64,000 nt of DNA from Chiridota heheva (taxonomy: Eukaryota; Echinodermata; Holothuroidea; Apodida; Chiridotidae): assembly GCA_020152595.1 (NCBI GenBank), contig JAIGNY010001587.1:2427501-2491500 (forward strand), in the 5' to 3' direction. Shown here piece by piece: positions 24,430 to 34,359 of this stretch. The notes under the pieces are model-generated. The model searched no databases. It worked only from the letters and a program-made list of their open reading frames with translations, and had not been told where the DNA came from. Within the stretch, counting starts at the first letter, position 1; each line of letters starts with the position of its first letter. The position numbers and the translations under genes were made by a program.

Positions 24430-25165
24430 TGCACACTATACCTCACCATTAAGTGTGATGAATGCTCTTCACATATACTGTATGATCATTTGTTTAAGCC
24501 AAATCATCATACCCACTTTAATTCAAGCAATACCACATACTGTATACAAATATTTTCATTGCTATGCAAATAGGCTAATTATTATGCACACAAAATCCCC
24601 CAATTGTGCTCAACTGAACAGTACCAATGCCCTCTTAACCACTAAACCAAATAGTAAGTCATTATCTCAGGTAAAATATTTTGTACGTAAGTCTATCGTT
24701 ATGCAAATAACCTACTTAATATGCACACTACACCTCACCATTGAGTGTAGAGTAAAACAAAATTCCCATTTCCACTTTAATTTAAGAGATATCATAGATA
24801 CAAATATTTTCATTATGCAAATAAGCTAATTAGTATGCACACACACACCCCAATCATGCTTATTTGAACAGTACCCATGTCCTCTACCCCTGTGCCAATT
24901 AAATTACATTAATTTACATCATTCATAACTTAAGTTATGCGCTTATGAATTTCAAATATTTTGTACGAAAGTCTATTGTTATGCAAATAACCTAATTAAT
25001 ATACACACTTCACCTCAACATTGAGTGCAGACAATGCTTTTCAAATATATATGATCATTTGTGCAAACAGAATCTCCATATCCATTTTAATTTAAGAGAT
25101 ATCATAAATACAAATTTTTTCATTGTGTTATGCAAACAAGCTAATAAGTATGCACACATAAAAGG
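24430..25165 (+). repeat. Three tandem copies of an about 285-bp unit
   Basis: Units start near 24430, 24717 and 25005. Each has 'gcacacta...acctcaccattaagtg' or similar, 'ccactttaattcaag' or 'tttaatttaagagatatcat', 'aaatattttcatt', 'atgcaaataagctaatta' and 'tatgcacacaca'. The first two also share 'ttgaacagtaccaatg' type sequence and 'ttttgtacgtaagtctatcgtt'. Noncoding; copies are diverged. Confidence 0.75.
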
Positions 25166-25289
25166 TGTGGGAATGGTTCAATCATATTGATAATACAAAT
25201 TGAGATAGCAAAAAAATGACAGCTTGAAGTTTTCAAACAACAACTCAAGTTTGATTATTGTCAAATATTAAACTGTGAAGTAAGTGAAT

Positions 25290-25680
25290 ATGCTGACAAG
25301 TTTCTCTGCCTAACTGCACCAGACACCCGAGTTAATCCTGAAAACTCAGGTATGACAATAACCAACCGACTTCCTGTTCAGTGTATTGTGTTTCCACTCC
25401 AAACAATGATTGTTTATTTGCCAACCATGCATACCACAGCCAAGTAGCCCAAGGCTATTTGTGTGTGTCTAAATAATCCAGGCACTTTTGTGATTAAAAT
25501 CACCCATACATGTTACATGTAGGTGTCTTAGTGGAAGAAGTTTGTTTTCAAACTGGTGGTAAAAATAGCTGTGTATCATTATGCCCGAGGTAATAATGTG
25601 CATTAACTGTGAATGATTGACGGACCATTTCTCCTAAGAAAAGATATTGCTTCATGAAAGGCAATGCCATTTTCAGTTTA
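25290..25680 (-). repeat. Dispersed module A, minus-strand copy
   Basis: Reverse complement of 42190-42560: 'acccgagttaatcctgaaaa', 'aagcc...cccaaggctatttg', 'aaaatcacccat', 'taggtgtcttagtggaagaa', 'tgaatgattgacggaccatt'. A third copy is at 28050-28290 and a short piece at 31500-31565. Noncoding. Confidence 0.75.
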
Positions 25681-25691
25681 TATCAACATAT

Positions 25692-25995
25692 CCTTTACAG
25701 AAATACTAGCTTGCAGCATGCTTGCGACAATTAAACTAACATTTTTAGCTTCCGCAAGCGTATACTGCAATCTCGTGGCAAGTTTGTAGTAGGCTTGCTG
25801 CAGGCTAGTATTAATTTGCAACAAATACAAGAATGCTAGCTTGCGCAAACTAGTGTAAAATATTTGTTAAGTTGCGCAAACTAGCATAAAATATTTATTA
25901 GTTTGCGCAAGCTTGCAAAAGCTTTTGCTAGCTTGTACAAGCTAGCAAGCTTGTATTTCTTACAAATACTAGCTTGCAGCAAGCTTGCTAAGGAT
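25692..25995. repeat. AGCTTGC foldback array, about 300 bp
   Basis: Begins CCTTTACAGAAATACTAGC, the family terminus, and consists of AGCTTGC/GCAAGCT palindromes, ending 'gcaagcttgctaagga'. A second internal TTACAAATACTAGCTTGC at about 25951 suggests two ends joined or a nested duplication. The sequence before it, 'acatat', matches the 'tatat' before the copy at 18895. Confidence 0.6.
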
Positions 25996-26009
25996 TTTCA
26001 TAGATCATG

Positions 26010-26900
26010 TTTTCTTAACATCCCTGTTTCCCTCCTCAAGTGTAACCCTTACTCTACCAAGGGTTTGAAAAAAAAAATCATATTCATTTTTGACAACTTT
26101 CCTTTCATTTTACTTCATTACAAGTTTGGTTGAAATAGAGGCTAAGATATTTAACTTTTGAGTAATGAAAGCCAAATTAGGAAATATTGGACAAAAATAT
26201 GCAAATCAAGCAATTTTGGGGTAAATTTGGAAAATATTCAGAAAGAAAGGAAACATGAAAACACACCAAATGATTAGTCAAAAGACCCCTGATGCTGCAG
26301 CAGAAAAATAATTACGCAGTGGTCACTGTAAGACTCAAACTCGGAGTGCTCGAGTGTTAGTTAGCTGCGTACATTTCCTCTGCACCGCATAGTCATTGAA
26401 ATTAAAGAGGTGAAATATAATTCTTCTAGAAAAGGTTCTAAATAGAAGGGGTTGCCTTTTTTTTATATATCAAATGAAAGAAAATTGCAAGCACTTTCGA
26501 ACAGCGGTTCAACAAAACATGTGCGATGTATGGTTTGGGTACAAGATGTTTTTAAACAAAGGTCAAAAATGGCAAAATTCATGAAATTTTGAAGAAATTT
26601 TTCCAGAACAAACAATTGCAGGTAGGGATTATAAAAATTAGACCAGAAACCAATACTATTATGTCTTAGGGCTTGTGTGTTTGATTTTGAAGCAAAAATA
26701 TAATCTTGAAGTTATTGTAAGATTTAAAAGAGGAAAAAACATTTTTTGTAAATTGTTTAGCAATTTTTGAATTTTACCTTTTTTTAAGGTATTTTTTCTC
26801 AAAATTCTGTAATATGACCCCTTTAAAAAAAGTTACATTTTGTGAAACAAATATCCCAGTACTTTAAAATTATACCAATTATACCTATAGGACTTTGGTA
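26010..26900. repeat. Dispersed repeat R1, copy 2
   Basis: Diverged second copy of 310-1200 (shared blocks described there). It follows the foldback array directly. A tRNA-like relic lies at 26310-26392. No protein recognised. Confidence 0.6.
26310..26392 (-). other. tRNA-like module in repeat R1 copy 2
   Basis: On the minus strand, ATGCGGTGCAGAGGAAA resembles an A-box region and GAGTTTGAGTCTTAC resembles a B box. It sits in the same place as the module at 725-803 in copy 1. Not a functional tRNA. Confidence 0.35.
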
Positions 26901-27429
26901 AAAGTCCCGATTTTATTTTTGGAAAAAGGTGGTTTGAAAACGGCGATAGTATCTCTGTATGGTAGAGTAAGGATTAAGTGAAAACAACTCACTGAATGAA
27001 ATTGAGTTAACAAATATTCATTCAAAGTATCAGTTGTATAGTCTATTGAAATGTTTATGGATCCCAAATCTTTGGATCTTAAAGTTTAATAATTTATAGT
27101 ACTCTCCCCCATTCATGCCTCTCAAATCGAGCATTAACTTCACTAAAATTTTGATCAGCATAGCCTCAAAACTAACACTTACTGTCCCCTTTCATAAAAG
27201 ATGGAAATGCATGACCAGTGGACTATAATCCTTTCAGAAATTCAAGACCCTTTTTGACTCAAGATATTCACGCTCTATTCAATCATTTCAAAGAAAACTG
27301 TTGTAGTTTATTGCTGAGCCTTATTCAAAATATTCCTATGAAACAAAAAAACAAACAAAAAACTCAAAATGTTGATGGAGATGGCAGGAAGAAATTACAA
27401 CTCTCATTTGACATTTATTTGCTGTGACA
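26901..27429. other. No gene seen
   Basis: AT-rich noncoding sequence. A piece resembling a MITE A end ('aaaagatgg...gaccagtggactataatcctttc', 27197-27236) is present. Confidence 0.45.
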
Positions 27430-27774
27430 GAGAATTAAGAACCCATTTCTACCATTTTTGAAACAAATGTATGCACTTTTATTTTAGAAAAATGAAGGCT
27501 AATGCCACTTAGCCTTGAAATTTGCAATTCAAATAGACATCCAAGACAAACAAACTTATCTTAAAAGATTAATTGTCTCGATATTAAACTGAATTGCATA
27601 CTGCATGTTAATGAATAGATGCACCTATCCACTGCTACATGCAAGCTTCTACATAATTATGGACAAAAGTATCATGAAAAAACAGGAGGGAGAAATTCAA
27701 ATGCTGGAAACAAGGGGATTTCCTTGATATATTCCTTGCAATTGTGATGTTCTATGTCACTCTACTTTAAAGGT
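27430..27774 (+). repeat. Dispersed module B, copy 1
   Basis: About 345 bp matching 42850-43220: 'tttttgaaacaaatgtatgca', 'ggctaatgccact', 'aattcaaatagacatccaa', 'cttatcttaaaagattaatt', 'cttctacataattatggaca', 'ttctatgtcactctact'. A shorter diverged copy B' lies at 27850-28050. Confidence 0.75.
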
Positions 27775-27849
27775 ATATGGAAATGTAGAGGCAACATCAG
27801 CTAAATTGCCTTTTTCCACAATTGGGGAATAAAACCATTTTACAGGTTT

Positions 27850-28050
27850 TTTTTGATCAAACAGAATTAAGAAACCATTTCAACCATTTTTGAAACACAT
27901 GCACTTTTGCCATTTTTTCCAGAAAAATGTGGGCTAATGCCACTTGGCCTTGAAAATTACAATTCAAATAAACATGAGAAAAACAAAACTAATTCCCTTG
28001 ATAAATTCCACTGGTAATTGCAATTTTCTATGTCACTCTACTCATAAAGG
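27850..28050 (+). repeat. Dispersed module B', partial copy
   Basis: Repeats the start and end of module B ('cagaattaagaaaccatttc', 'ggctaatgccacttggcctt', 'ttctatgtcactctactcat') with the middle missing. It abuts module A. Between B and B' (27771-27849) lies TTAAAGGTATATGG plus 'gtagaggcaacat', the inverted counterpart of 42825-42848. Confidence 0.6.
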
Positions 28051-28290
28051 TGTATGAATGTGCAGAATATTAGTCATGAAGCAATATTTTTCTTTAGGAG
28101 AAATGGTCCGTCAATCATTCACATATAATGCACACATCACCCCAGGCATGTGATACACAGATATTTTTAATACCAGTTTGCAAACAAATTTCTCCCACTA
28201 AGACACTTAACATGGATGAATGATTTCAATCACAAAAGTGCCCTGATTACTCAGCACTGGCTTCTGTAATCTTATACATCACAAAGAGTA
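28050..28290 (+). repeat. Dispersed module A, plus-strand partial copy
   Basis: Begins 'taaaggtgtatgaatg' and carries 'catgaagcaatatttttc', 'gagaaatggtccgtcaatcatt', 'cactaagacact', 'gatttcaatcacaaaagtg' and 'cagcactggcttctgtaatc', matching 42205-42410. Confidence 0.7.
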
Positions 28291-28379
28291 ACAAGGAAAT
28301 TAGTATATATGCCCATATTTGCACAAAAATCTTCAAAAGCTGTATAATGGTCAAGTTTTTACAGATTCCCATAGCAAAT

Positions 28380-28620
28380 TGAAATACAAGATTGATGCAA
28401 GGATCTTGTAAGGATCATGTAAGAATGCAAGGTTAATGCAAGGTTTATGTAAGAATGATGGAAGAGTCTTGTATGACACAAATGTTATTCTACTATTTTT
28501 TACTTGCAAGGATGATGTAAGTTTCATGTAAGGATAATGTAAGACTTCCAACTACGTGGCAAGAAATATGCAAGATTTCATTTTTTTTATTAAGTCTCAT
28601 GTACAAATTATGCAGGAATA
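28380..28620 (+). repeat. Degenerate tandem tract related to the 42-bp array
   Basis: Short units such as 'aaggatcatgtaagaatg' and 'caaggtttatgtaagaatg' repeat irregularly and lead into the ordered 42-bp array. Confidence 0.5.
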
Positions 28621-29017
28621 CAAAATAAAGCCAAAGTTTCATGTAAAAATTATGCAAGACTTCAAATAAAGCCCAAGTCTCATGTAAGAATTATGCAAGA
28701 CTTCAAAATAAAGCCCAAGTCTTATGTAAGAATTATGCAAGACTACAAAATGTAGCCCAAGTCTCGTGTAAGAATTATGCAAGACTACAAAATAAAGTCC
28801 AAGTCTCATGTAAGAATTATGCAAGACTACAAAATGTAGCCCAAATCTCATATAAGAATTATGCAAGACTACAAAATGTAGCCCAAGTCTCATGTAAGAA
28901 TTATGCAAGACTACAAAATAAAGTCCAAGTCTCATGTAGGAATTATGCAAGACTACAAAATGTAGCCCAAGTCTCATGTAAGAAACTCTGCATGACTACA
29001 AACGAAGCCCAAGTCTC
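28621..29017 (+). repeat. 42-bp minisatellite, left segment (about 9 copies)
   Basis: The 42-bp unit contains ATGTAAGAATTATGCAAGAC and then ACAAAATAAAGCCCAAGTCTC or the variant ACAAAATGTAGCCC. Because 42 is divisible by three, frames stay open on both strands and give 14-residue repeats. These are not considered proteins. The array resumes at 30753 after the LINE and recurs at 34360-35180. Confidence 0.9.
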
Positions 29018-30635
29018 AAGATCTGACCAAATGATGTCATCATTCAGTGGTGAACACCTAACTGAGTTTAAACCAATGTCTGAACCACAAGTACTGAAAC
29101 TGATAATGGATTCAAAGCCTACAACATGTGAGTTGGATCCTATTCCAACTAAATTGTTGTTGCAGTTTTGTGATGTTCTTCTGCCTGTCATCACAAAAAT
29201 GATAAATATCAGACTGGACACAGGAATTGTACCTAAAGTATTCAAGAATGCAGTGGTGAAACCTCAAATTAAAAAGCAGAACTTGGACAAAAATCAACTC
29301 ATAAACTACCGTCCAGTGTCAAATCTCCCATTTCTCTCAAAGATCTTGGAAAAGGCAGTAAACAAGCAACTGGTAAATCATATTAATAGCCACAATCTTT
29401 TGGCAAAATTTCAATCTGCCTATAAGAGTGCACATAGTACTGAAACCGCTTTGGTGCGTGTTGTGAACGACTTGCAAATGGCGATAGATGATGGAAAAGT
29501 TGGAATCTTGGTACTCTTCGACCTCTCTGCTGCTTTTGACACGATCGATCACGAACTTCTGAAACAACGACTAGCTCATGAATACGGGTTCAGTAGCAAA
29601 ATACTTTCTTGGCTTTCATCGTATATATCAGACAGACACCAGTCTGTTATCATCAATGTGTCACAGTCTAATTCAATGAATCTAACATGTGGTGTACCAC
29701 AAGGATCTGTTTTAGGTCCTCTGTTATTCACCTTATATACAAAGCCACTTGTTAGACTTATAAACATTCATGACGTTCTTCATCACCTCTATGTTGATGA
29801 TACACAGCTGATAGATAGTTTTCACCCAGCAGAAAGTGGAATGGTGGCACTTAGCAAACTTGAACTATGTACAACAAGCATAAAGTCTTGGATGACGAAC
29901 AACATGCTCAAACTTAACGAGTGCAAGACAGAAGCTATGCTTGTAGAACCAAAGTCCAGACTGCTCAAGACAGACATCAGTCATATCTCGGTTTGTCTCA
30001 CCTCAATCCCATTCTCTAAATCAGTGAAAAATCTTGGTGTTTTTCTTCAACCAGAACTGACCATGGAGAAGCATATCACAGAACTTTGCAGGATCTGCAA
30101 CTACCACTTGCACAATATTGGCAGAATCAGACACCTTCTGACTCAAGAGACGGCTTCAGCATTGGCAAGGTCATTAATCCTGTCTTGTCTTGATTATTGC
30201 AACAGTCTGCTTGTAGGTGCGTCACATGAGAACGTCAAACGATTGCAGAGGATACAAAACAAAGCTGCACGTATTGTCACTAAAACATCAAAACGTGACA
30301 GTATTACAGCCGCGTTAAAGTTTTTGCATTGGCTACCAGTTAAAGCTAGAATCGAGTATAAAATATTGAGTTTAGCCTACCAGTGTATGGACGGATCAGC
30401 ACCAGAATACCTCTGTGAGCTTCTGTCCATCTATCAGCCAAAAAGATGTCTTAGGTCTAGTGACAAGCACTTGCTGGATATACCAAAGTGGAGACTAAAA
30501 TCTTTTGGTTACAGGTCTTTCACAGTGGCAGCCGCCAGAAAATGGAATGATATTCCGAAATCCATGAAAGATATTATATTTTTGAATATGTTTAAATCTC
30601 AGCTCAAAACATATTTGTTTAAGAAGTATTATTGA
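28992..30635 (+). CDS. Reverse transcriptase of a CR1/L2-like LINE, intact but 5'-truncated ORF2
   Basis: The protein copies element RNA into DNA at a nicked chromosomal site. The 547-residue frame has the RT palm motifs of non-LTR elements: LINYRPVSNLPFLSKILEK (about 102-121), LFDLSAAFDTIDH (about 173-186, first catalytic Asp), GVPQGSVLGPLLFTLY (about 234-249) and LYVDDTQLI (about 266-274, catalytic YVDD at 267-270). These are followed by thumb and C-terminal sequence ending SQLKTYLFKKYY. The motif wording matches the CR1/L2/Daphne group, which lacks RNase H, and none is seen. The endonuclease normally preceding RT is absent. The first nine residues come from the 42-bp repeat, so the start codon is accidental and independent activity is unlikely. 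No stop or frameshift interrupts the rest, implying a fairly recent insertion. Confidence 0.9.
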   Translation: MTTNEAQVSRSDQMMSSFSGEHLTEFKPMSEPQVLKLIMDSKPTTCELDPIPTKLLLQFCDVLLPVITKMINIRLDTGIVPKVFKNAVVKPQIKKQNLDKNQLINYRPVSNLPFLSKILEKAVNKQLVNHINSHNLLAKFQSAYKSAHSTETALVRVVNDLQMAIDDGKVGILVLFDLSAAFDTIDHELLKQRLAHEYGFSSKILSWLSSYISDRHQSVIINVSQSNSMNLTCGVPQGSVLGPLLFTLYTKPLVRLINIHDVLHHLYVDDTQLIDSFHPAESGMVALSKLELCTTSIKSWMTNNMLKLNECKTEAMLVEPKSRLLKTDISHISVCLTSIPFSKSVKNLGVFLQPELTMEKHITELCRICNYHLHNIGRIRHLLTQETASALARSLILSCLDYCNSLLVGASHENVKRLQRIQNKAARIVTKTSKRDSITAALKFLHWLPVKARIEYKILSLAYQCMDGSAPEYLCELLSIYQPKRCLRSSDKHLLDIPKWRLKSFGYRSFTVAAARKWNDIPKSMKDIIFLNMFKSQLKTYLFKKYY

Positions 30636-30752
30636 TTTTATTATAATTTAATTTAATCGTTTATTTACATTAACCTATCATTTTTACTGTAAGCGCTTTG
30701 AGCATACTCCACAGTGTTGATTAAGCGCTATATAAATGTTCCTATTATTATT
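29018..30752 (+). mobile_element. 5'-truncated CR1/L2-like LINE inserted in the 42-bp array
   Basis: Repeat sequence stops after 'cccaagtctc' at 29017 and resumes in register with 'atgtaaaaattatgcaag' at 30753, so the LINE spans exactly 29018-30752 and no repeat bases are lost or duplicated. The 3' end has 'taagcgctttgagc', 'taagcgctatataaatgtt' and a short ATT tail (30744-30752), the 3' signature of CR1/L2-type elements. Truncation removed ORF1 and the endonuclease. No target duplication is visible. Confidence 0.9.
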
Positions 30753-31175
30753 ATGTAAAAATTATGCAAGACTACAAAATAAAGCCCAAATCACATGTAA
30801 GAATTATGCAACACTACAAAATGTAGCCCAAGTCTCATGTAAACATTATGCAACACTACAAAATAAAATCCAATTCTCATGTAAGAATTATGCAAGACTA
30901 TAAACTGTAGCCCAAGTCTCATGTAAGAATTATGCAAGACTTCAAAATAAAGCCCAAGTCTTATGTAAGAATTATGCAAGACTACAAAATAAAGCCCAAG
31001 TCTCATGTAAGAATTATGAACTTCAAAATAAAGCCCAAGTCTTATGTAAGAATTATGCAAGACTACAAAATAAAGCCCAAATCTGATGTAAGAATTATGC
31101 AAGACTACAAAATGTAGCCCAAGTTTCATGTAGGAATTATGGAAGACTTCAAAATAAAGCTTGAAGTTTCATCAT
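30753..31175 (+). repeat. 42-bp minisatellite, right segment (about 10 copies)
   Basis: Continues the array interrupted at 29017, with the same two unit variants (AATAAAGCCC and AATGTAGCCC). One unit near 31018 lacks four bases. Ends in 'aataaagcttgaagtttc'. Confidence 0.85.
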
Positions 31176-31235
31176 TAAGTTTTTTTTTTTTCCTTGGGCC
31201 CCTCCAATCTGACACCTTTGTTTTTTTTTCAAAAT

Positions 31236-31405
31236 CAGGGTAATCCACACCTTCTAACCTGAGAGCCTCTTTACAGCTCAATTGCTAGCAATCAGCTATT
31301 GTTACACCATACACAACACAGGGGTAATCCACACCTTCCAACCTGATATCCCCTTCACACCTCACTTGCTAGCAACCAGCTACTGTAACACTATACACAG
31401 TAGGT
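31236..31405 (+). repeat. Two tandem copies of an about 85-bp unit
   Basis: Both copies contain 'gggtaatccacaccttc', 'aacctga', 'gctagcaa' with 'cagcta', and 'acacac' or 'acacag' ends. Copies start near 31238 and 31322. Confidence 0.7.
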
Positions 31406-32197
31406 CATTCATCTGGAGCTAAAACAACACCTGCTTTGCAGTGAATGGAACAGATTAGTCTTTGACTGACCCTAAATAAATTATGCATTATATGCATGGA
31501 GGAATTTGTGCAATGCCTGTGAATGATTGATGGCCATTTCTCCCCAAAGAGGGTTATTTCATCATGTGTAACAGGGGTCAAATTTTAAAAAATTTACCAC
31601 TGTTACACAAAACAGTGCTTTCTTAAAAAGCAATGTTCCGGATCAAATTTCACTTTTCCAATATTTTTGTCAATAAAAAAGCAAATTCCTTACTTTAAAT
31701 TGCACTTAATATACACCTTTTTTGTCATAATATACCTGTAAGAGAAACGAGGAATAAATGATAGTCATAAGGCTACCGCACACATGTTGAAATTCTATAC
31801 CAATTTATCGTATCGTAAGTAGGGGTAAATATGTAACGGTACTAATGATAGTATCAGGGATGTGAGTGAGACATAAAAAATTCTTTTGAAGATTGATTAT
31901 ACACAAAGTTTATCTTAATGGCGTCTCGCATCCCACATTAATCTCTCGGAATTATCATGCACAAATATCATGTTATTTATTCTACATATGGAGCACTTTT
32001 CAAGCAAGCATCACCTGACAGATATATCCCCTGTTAGTAAATAAATCCCCAATTAAGCTAATACCTAGCTCAGGGTCCTGGGAGCTGTTATTTTTACAGC
32101 TCCGTGGTAAGCCCGAGAAGAAACTGCCCAGGGAAACTGTTCCCCAGGTTGTACGTACTGAAATGCTATCCACGTGGAAAGTGTACTGACATACTTT
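31406..32197. other. No gene seen; contains a short module A fragment
   Basis: Positions 31500-31565 ('ctgtgaatgattgatgg...ccatttctccc') match the end of module A on the minus strand. The rest is noncoding. Confidence 0.5.
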
Positions 32198-34167
32198 TAG
32201 AGCTGTGAATGTTTAGGGATTTTAGTAAATGTGTACACGCCAAAAGAGCGAGCGTGTATCGTTTACACACGTTTAGTACGTGAACTGAAGTACACCAAAA
32301 TTACTCCAATCTAAAATGCTAAGTTAAAAAAATCACGCAAACAGTATGGCAAAAGTATTGACCCCATTGCCCAAAAAGACCCTGAAATTTGCTTTCTTAA
32401 TTGTTAAAAGTGCATTTCTATAGTATAAATCATCATTTTTAAGCAAAATGTGCATGGAAATTTGTTTTAAGAAAGAACAGAAAAGTTTCCTTCAATGTGA
32501 TTTAATCTTAACATCGCATAACTTTTTTGCCATACTCGCTAAAGCTTTCAGTGAAAACCTTGGATACTTTTATACAGTACCTCGGCGCCTCACCGTAATC
32601 AATTTCAAAACTATGCCACCACCATGGAAATACAGTCCTCTTATAAAATGGCTGCGAAGCATGCAGAATTTCAGCTCTGCTGAGTCCTTTTTTTTTGTTC
32701 ATTATTTTACAATATTTTGTTTTCTTTCTTGCAAAATTTAGTTGACTCATCAGGTAATGTACTGATCACCACCATTAAAGTGGTCCTGCCATGGGGATTG
32801 GATCTTATGCTATATATGTTATTTGGATTATTTGGTTTGCAAAAATATAACTTTTTCTGCACACAATTAACCCCATCGGTTGCGAGAAAATCGCAAAATA
32901 AAAATGCATTTTTTGTCACCTTGATGCAAAAACCCAGATTAAGGCTCTTAATACGCAATGACATCATTTTGGGAACGATTGTATGTAAACAATGCATCAA
33001 TGCCATGTATAATGTATGGCCGCCATTAAAATTTCACAACTAGTATTGATAGCATCTCTGTTTGTTCTTCTAAAATATTACATTTTCCAAGCAAATATTA
33101 AACAAAAGTCTGCAGCGTTGTCATGCAGTAATTAAATTCTCAAACTAAAAGTCATTTATCATTGGCAAAGGGCAACAAAATGAGACAATTCTGGATGTGT
33201 TTTAAAAATTTGTATGATTTATTTGATATATTGTGTGGAATATGATCGGAGGAAAAATGGATAAAATTGAGCTTAATTGTAATTGTGTCCATATGCCAAG
33301 CCGTTAAAAAGTAAACTAACAACATTTCACAATGATTTCTTCACAAACTTTCAATTCAAGAGCAAAAATGCAAATGGAATTGCTTAAATGAACTATTCAG
33401 TTCACGTAGGCCTGTTAACTATAACGTCAAGCGACAGAGACTTAAACATTGATAAATAAAATTTTGTATTTCCATTAGACGTAAAAAAAAGAGTAGATGT
33501 TGTTGCAAACACTTCAATTTGATTATGTTAAAATTATTATACGCGAAACAGTAAGAATTTCATGCTGACTATGCAAGCTTTGTGCTTTAGGCCCGTGTAA
33601 GGGCCCATGGAAGGGTTGTAGGCCTTATCGTTCTTTCTCGTCTGCAAGCGGTTCAAATTCAAAGGAACGACATCCCATCATTATGAGAATGTTCTTCATT
33701 TATTTCCAAATCATTTTTATCTTAGCTTGAAGTTGAAGATAACAAATTAAAATCTGAATAGCCTGAAATATTTTTGCAATCGAAGCTATTTGTATGTGGT
33801 TAGTATGTGTGTGATGTGATGCATTGCTTACGATCAGCAGTCCCTGAAAGGACGTAGAAAACTGTTATGACGTCACAAATCCCTTTCAAGTTTTTTTCAG
33901 CGCAAGTGATAAATGATCAATTGGACTTATTTCCAGCATTTCTTGACAGATTAAAGGGATATGAAAAACCTATATCAGATTAAATCTCAATTTTTTTTTA
34001 GAAGGCATGGCAGGACCACTTTTAAGAATTTTCACCATGTATTTTGTGGTCAATTTTACAGCTTGTAAAACAGGTGTTGACAGAGTGACATCAAAACCTA
34101 ACGTTATGTTATCGTTAGTTCATCTATGATCAATTGTGCCGGTAACTGCGGAAAAAGAAAGGTTTTT
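32198..34167 (+). mobile_element. hAT-like element, copy 1, interrupted and missing its right end
   Basis: Starts TAGAGCTGTGAATGTTTAG and then carries 'gtgtacacgcc' and 'gcgagcgtgtatcg'. It aligns with the reverse complement of the complete copy at 43732-44770, including 'cagtatggcaaaagta', 'cattgcccaaa', 'atgcatggaaatt'-like and 'atgcagaatttcagctctg' blocks. Homology breaks at the TTAA element (32779-34021) and resumes at about 34050 ('ttacagcttgtaaaa', 'cctaacgtta'). The right inverted end is not found. CATACTTT occurs just before the left end (32190-32197) and at 34168-34175, a possible but unproven target duplication. Confidence 0.7.
32779..34021. mobile_element. TTAA-flanked element (family E), 1.24 kb, nested in the hAT-like copy
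   Basis: The left end AGTGGTCCTGCCATGG follows TTAA (32775-32778). The right end CATGGCAGGACCACTT is its inverted complement and is followed by TTAA (34022-34025). The interior has no domain-bearing ORF. Frames of about 100 codons on both strands near 32717-33043 overlap each other and are treated as chance. The TTAA target suggests a non-autonomous piggyBac-like element. The host hAT-like sequence continues on both sides, which proves the insertion. Confidence 0.8.
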
Positions 34168-34359
34168 CATACTTTAAAAAGATATTTGTTATGAGGGATT
34201 TTACTCTAATCTTAAAACACGTTTTACAAGCAGAAAACAATATATATTGCAGGATGATGATGTTATATGTTTGAGAAAAAAAACACTTTGATATTTGAAA
34301 ATTCACTGTTTCTGCTTAAAGAGCAGTTCTCGGAACAGCAGAAATTTCTAACCCTGTGT

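Noticed and set aside
28639-28977. Minus-strand frame of 112 codons with 14-residue repeats
   Set aside because: By-product of a 42-bp tandem repeat; open on both strands, with no start context or domain.
30791-31129. Minus-strand frame of 112 codons with 14-residue repeats
   Set aside because: Same 42-bp array; not a gene.
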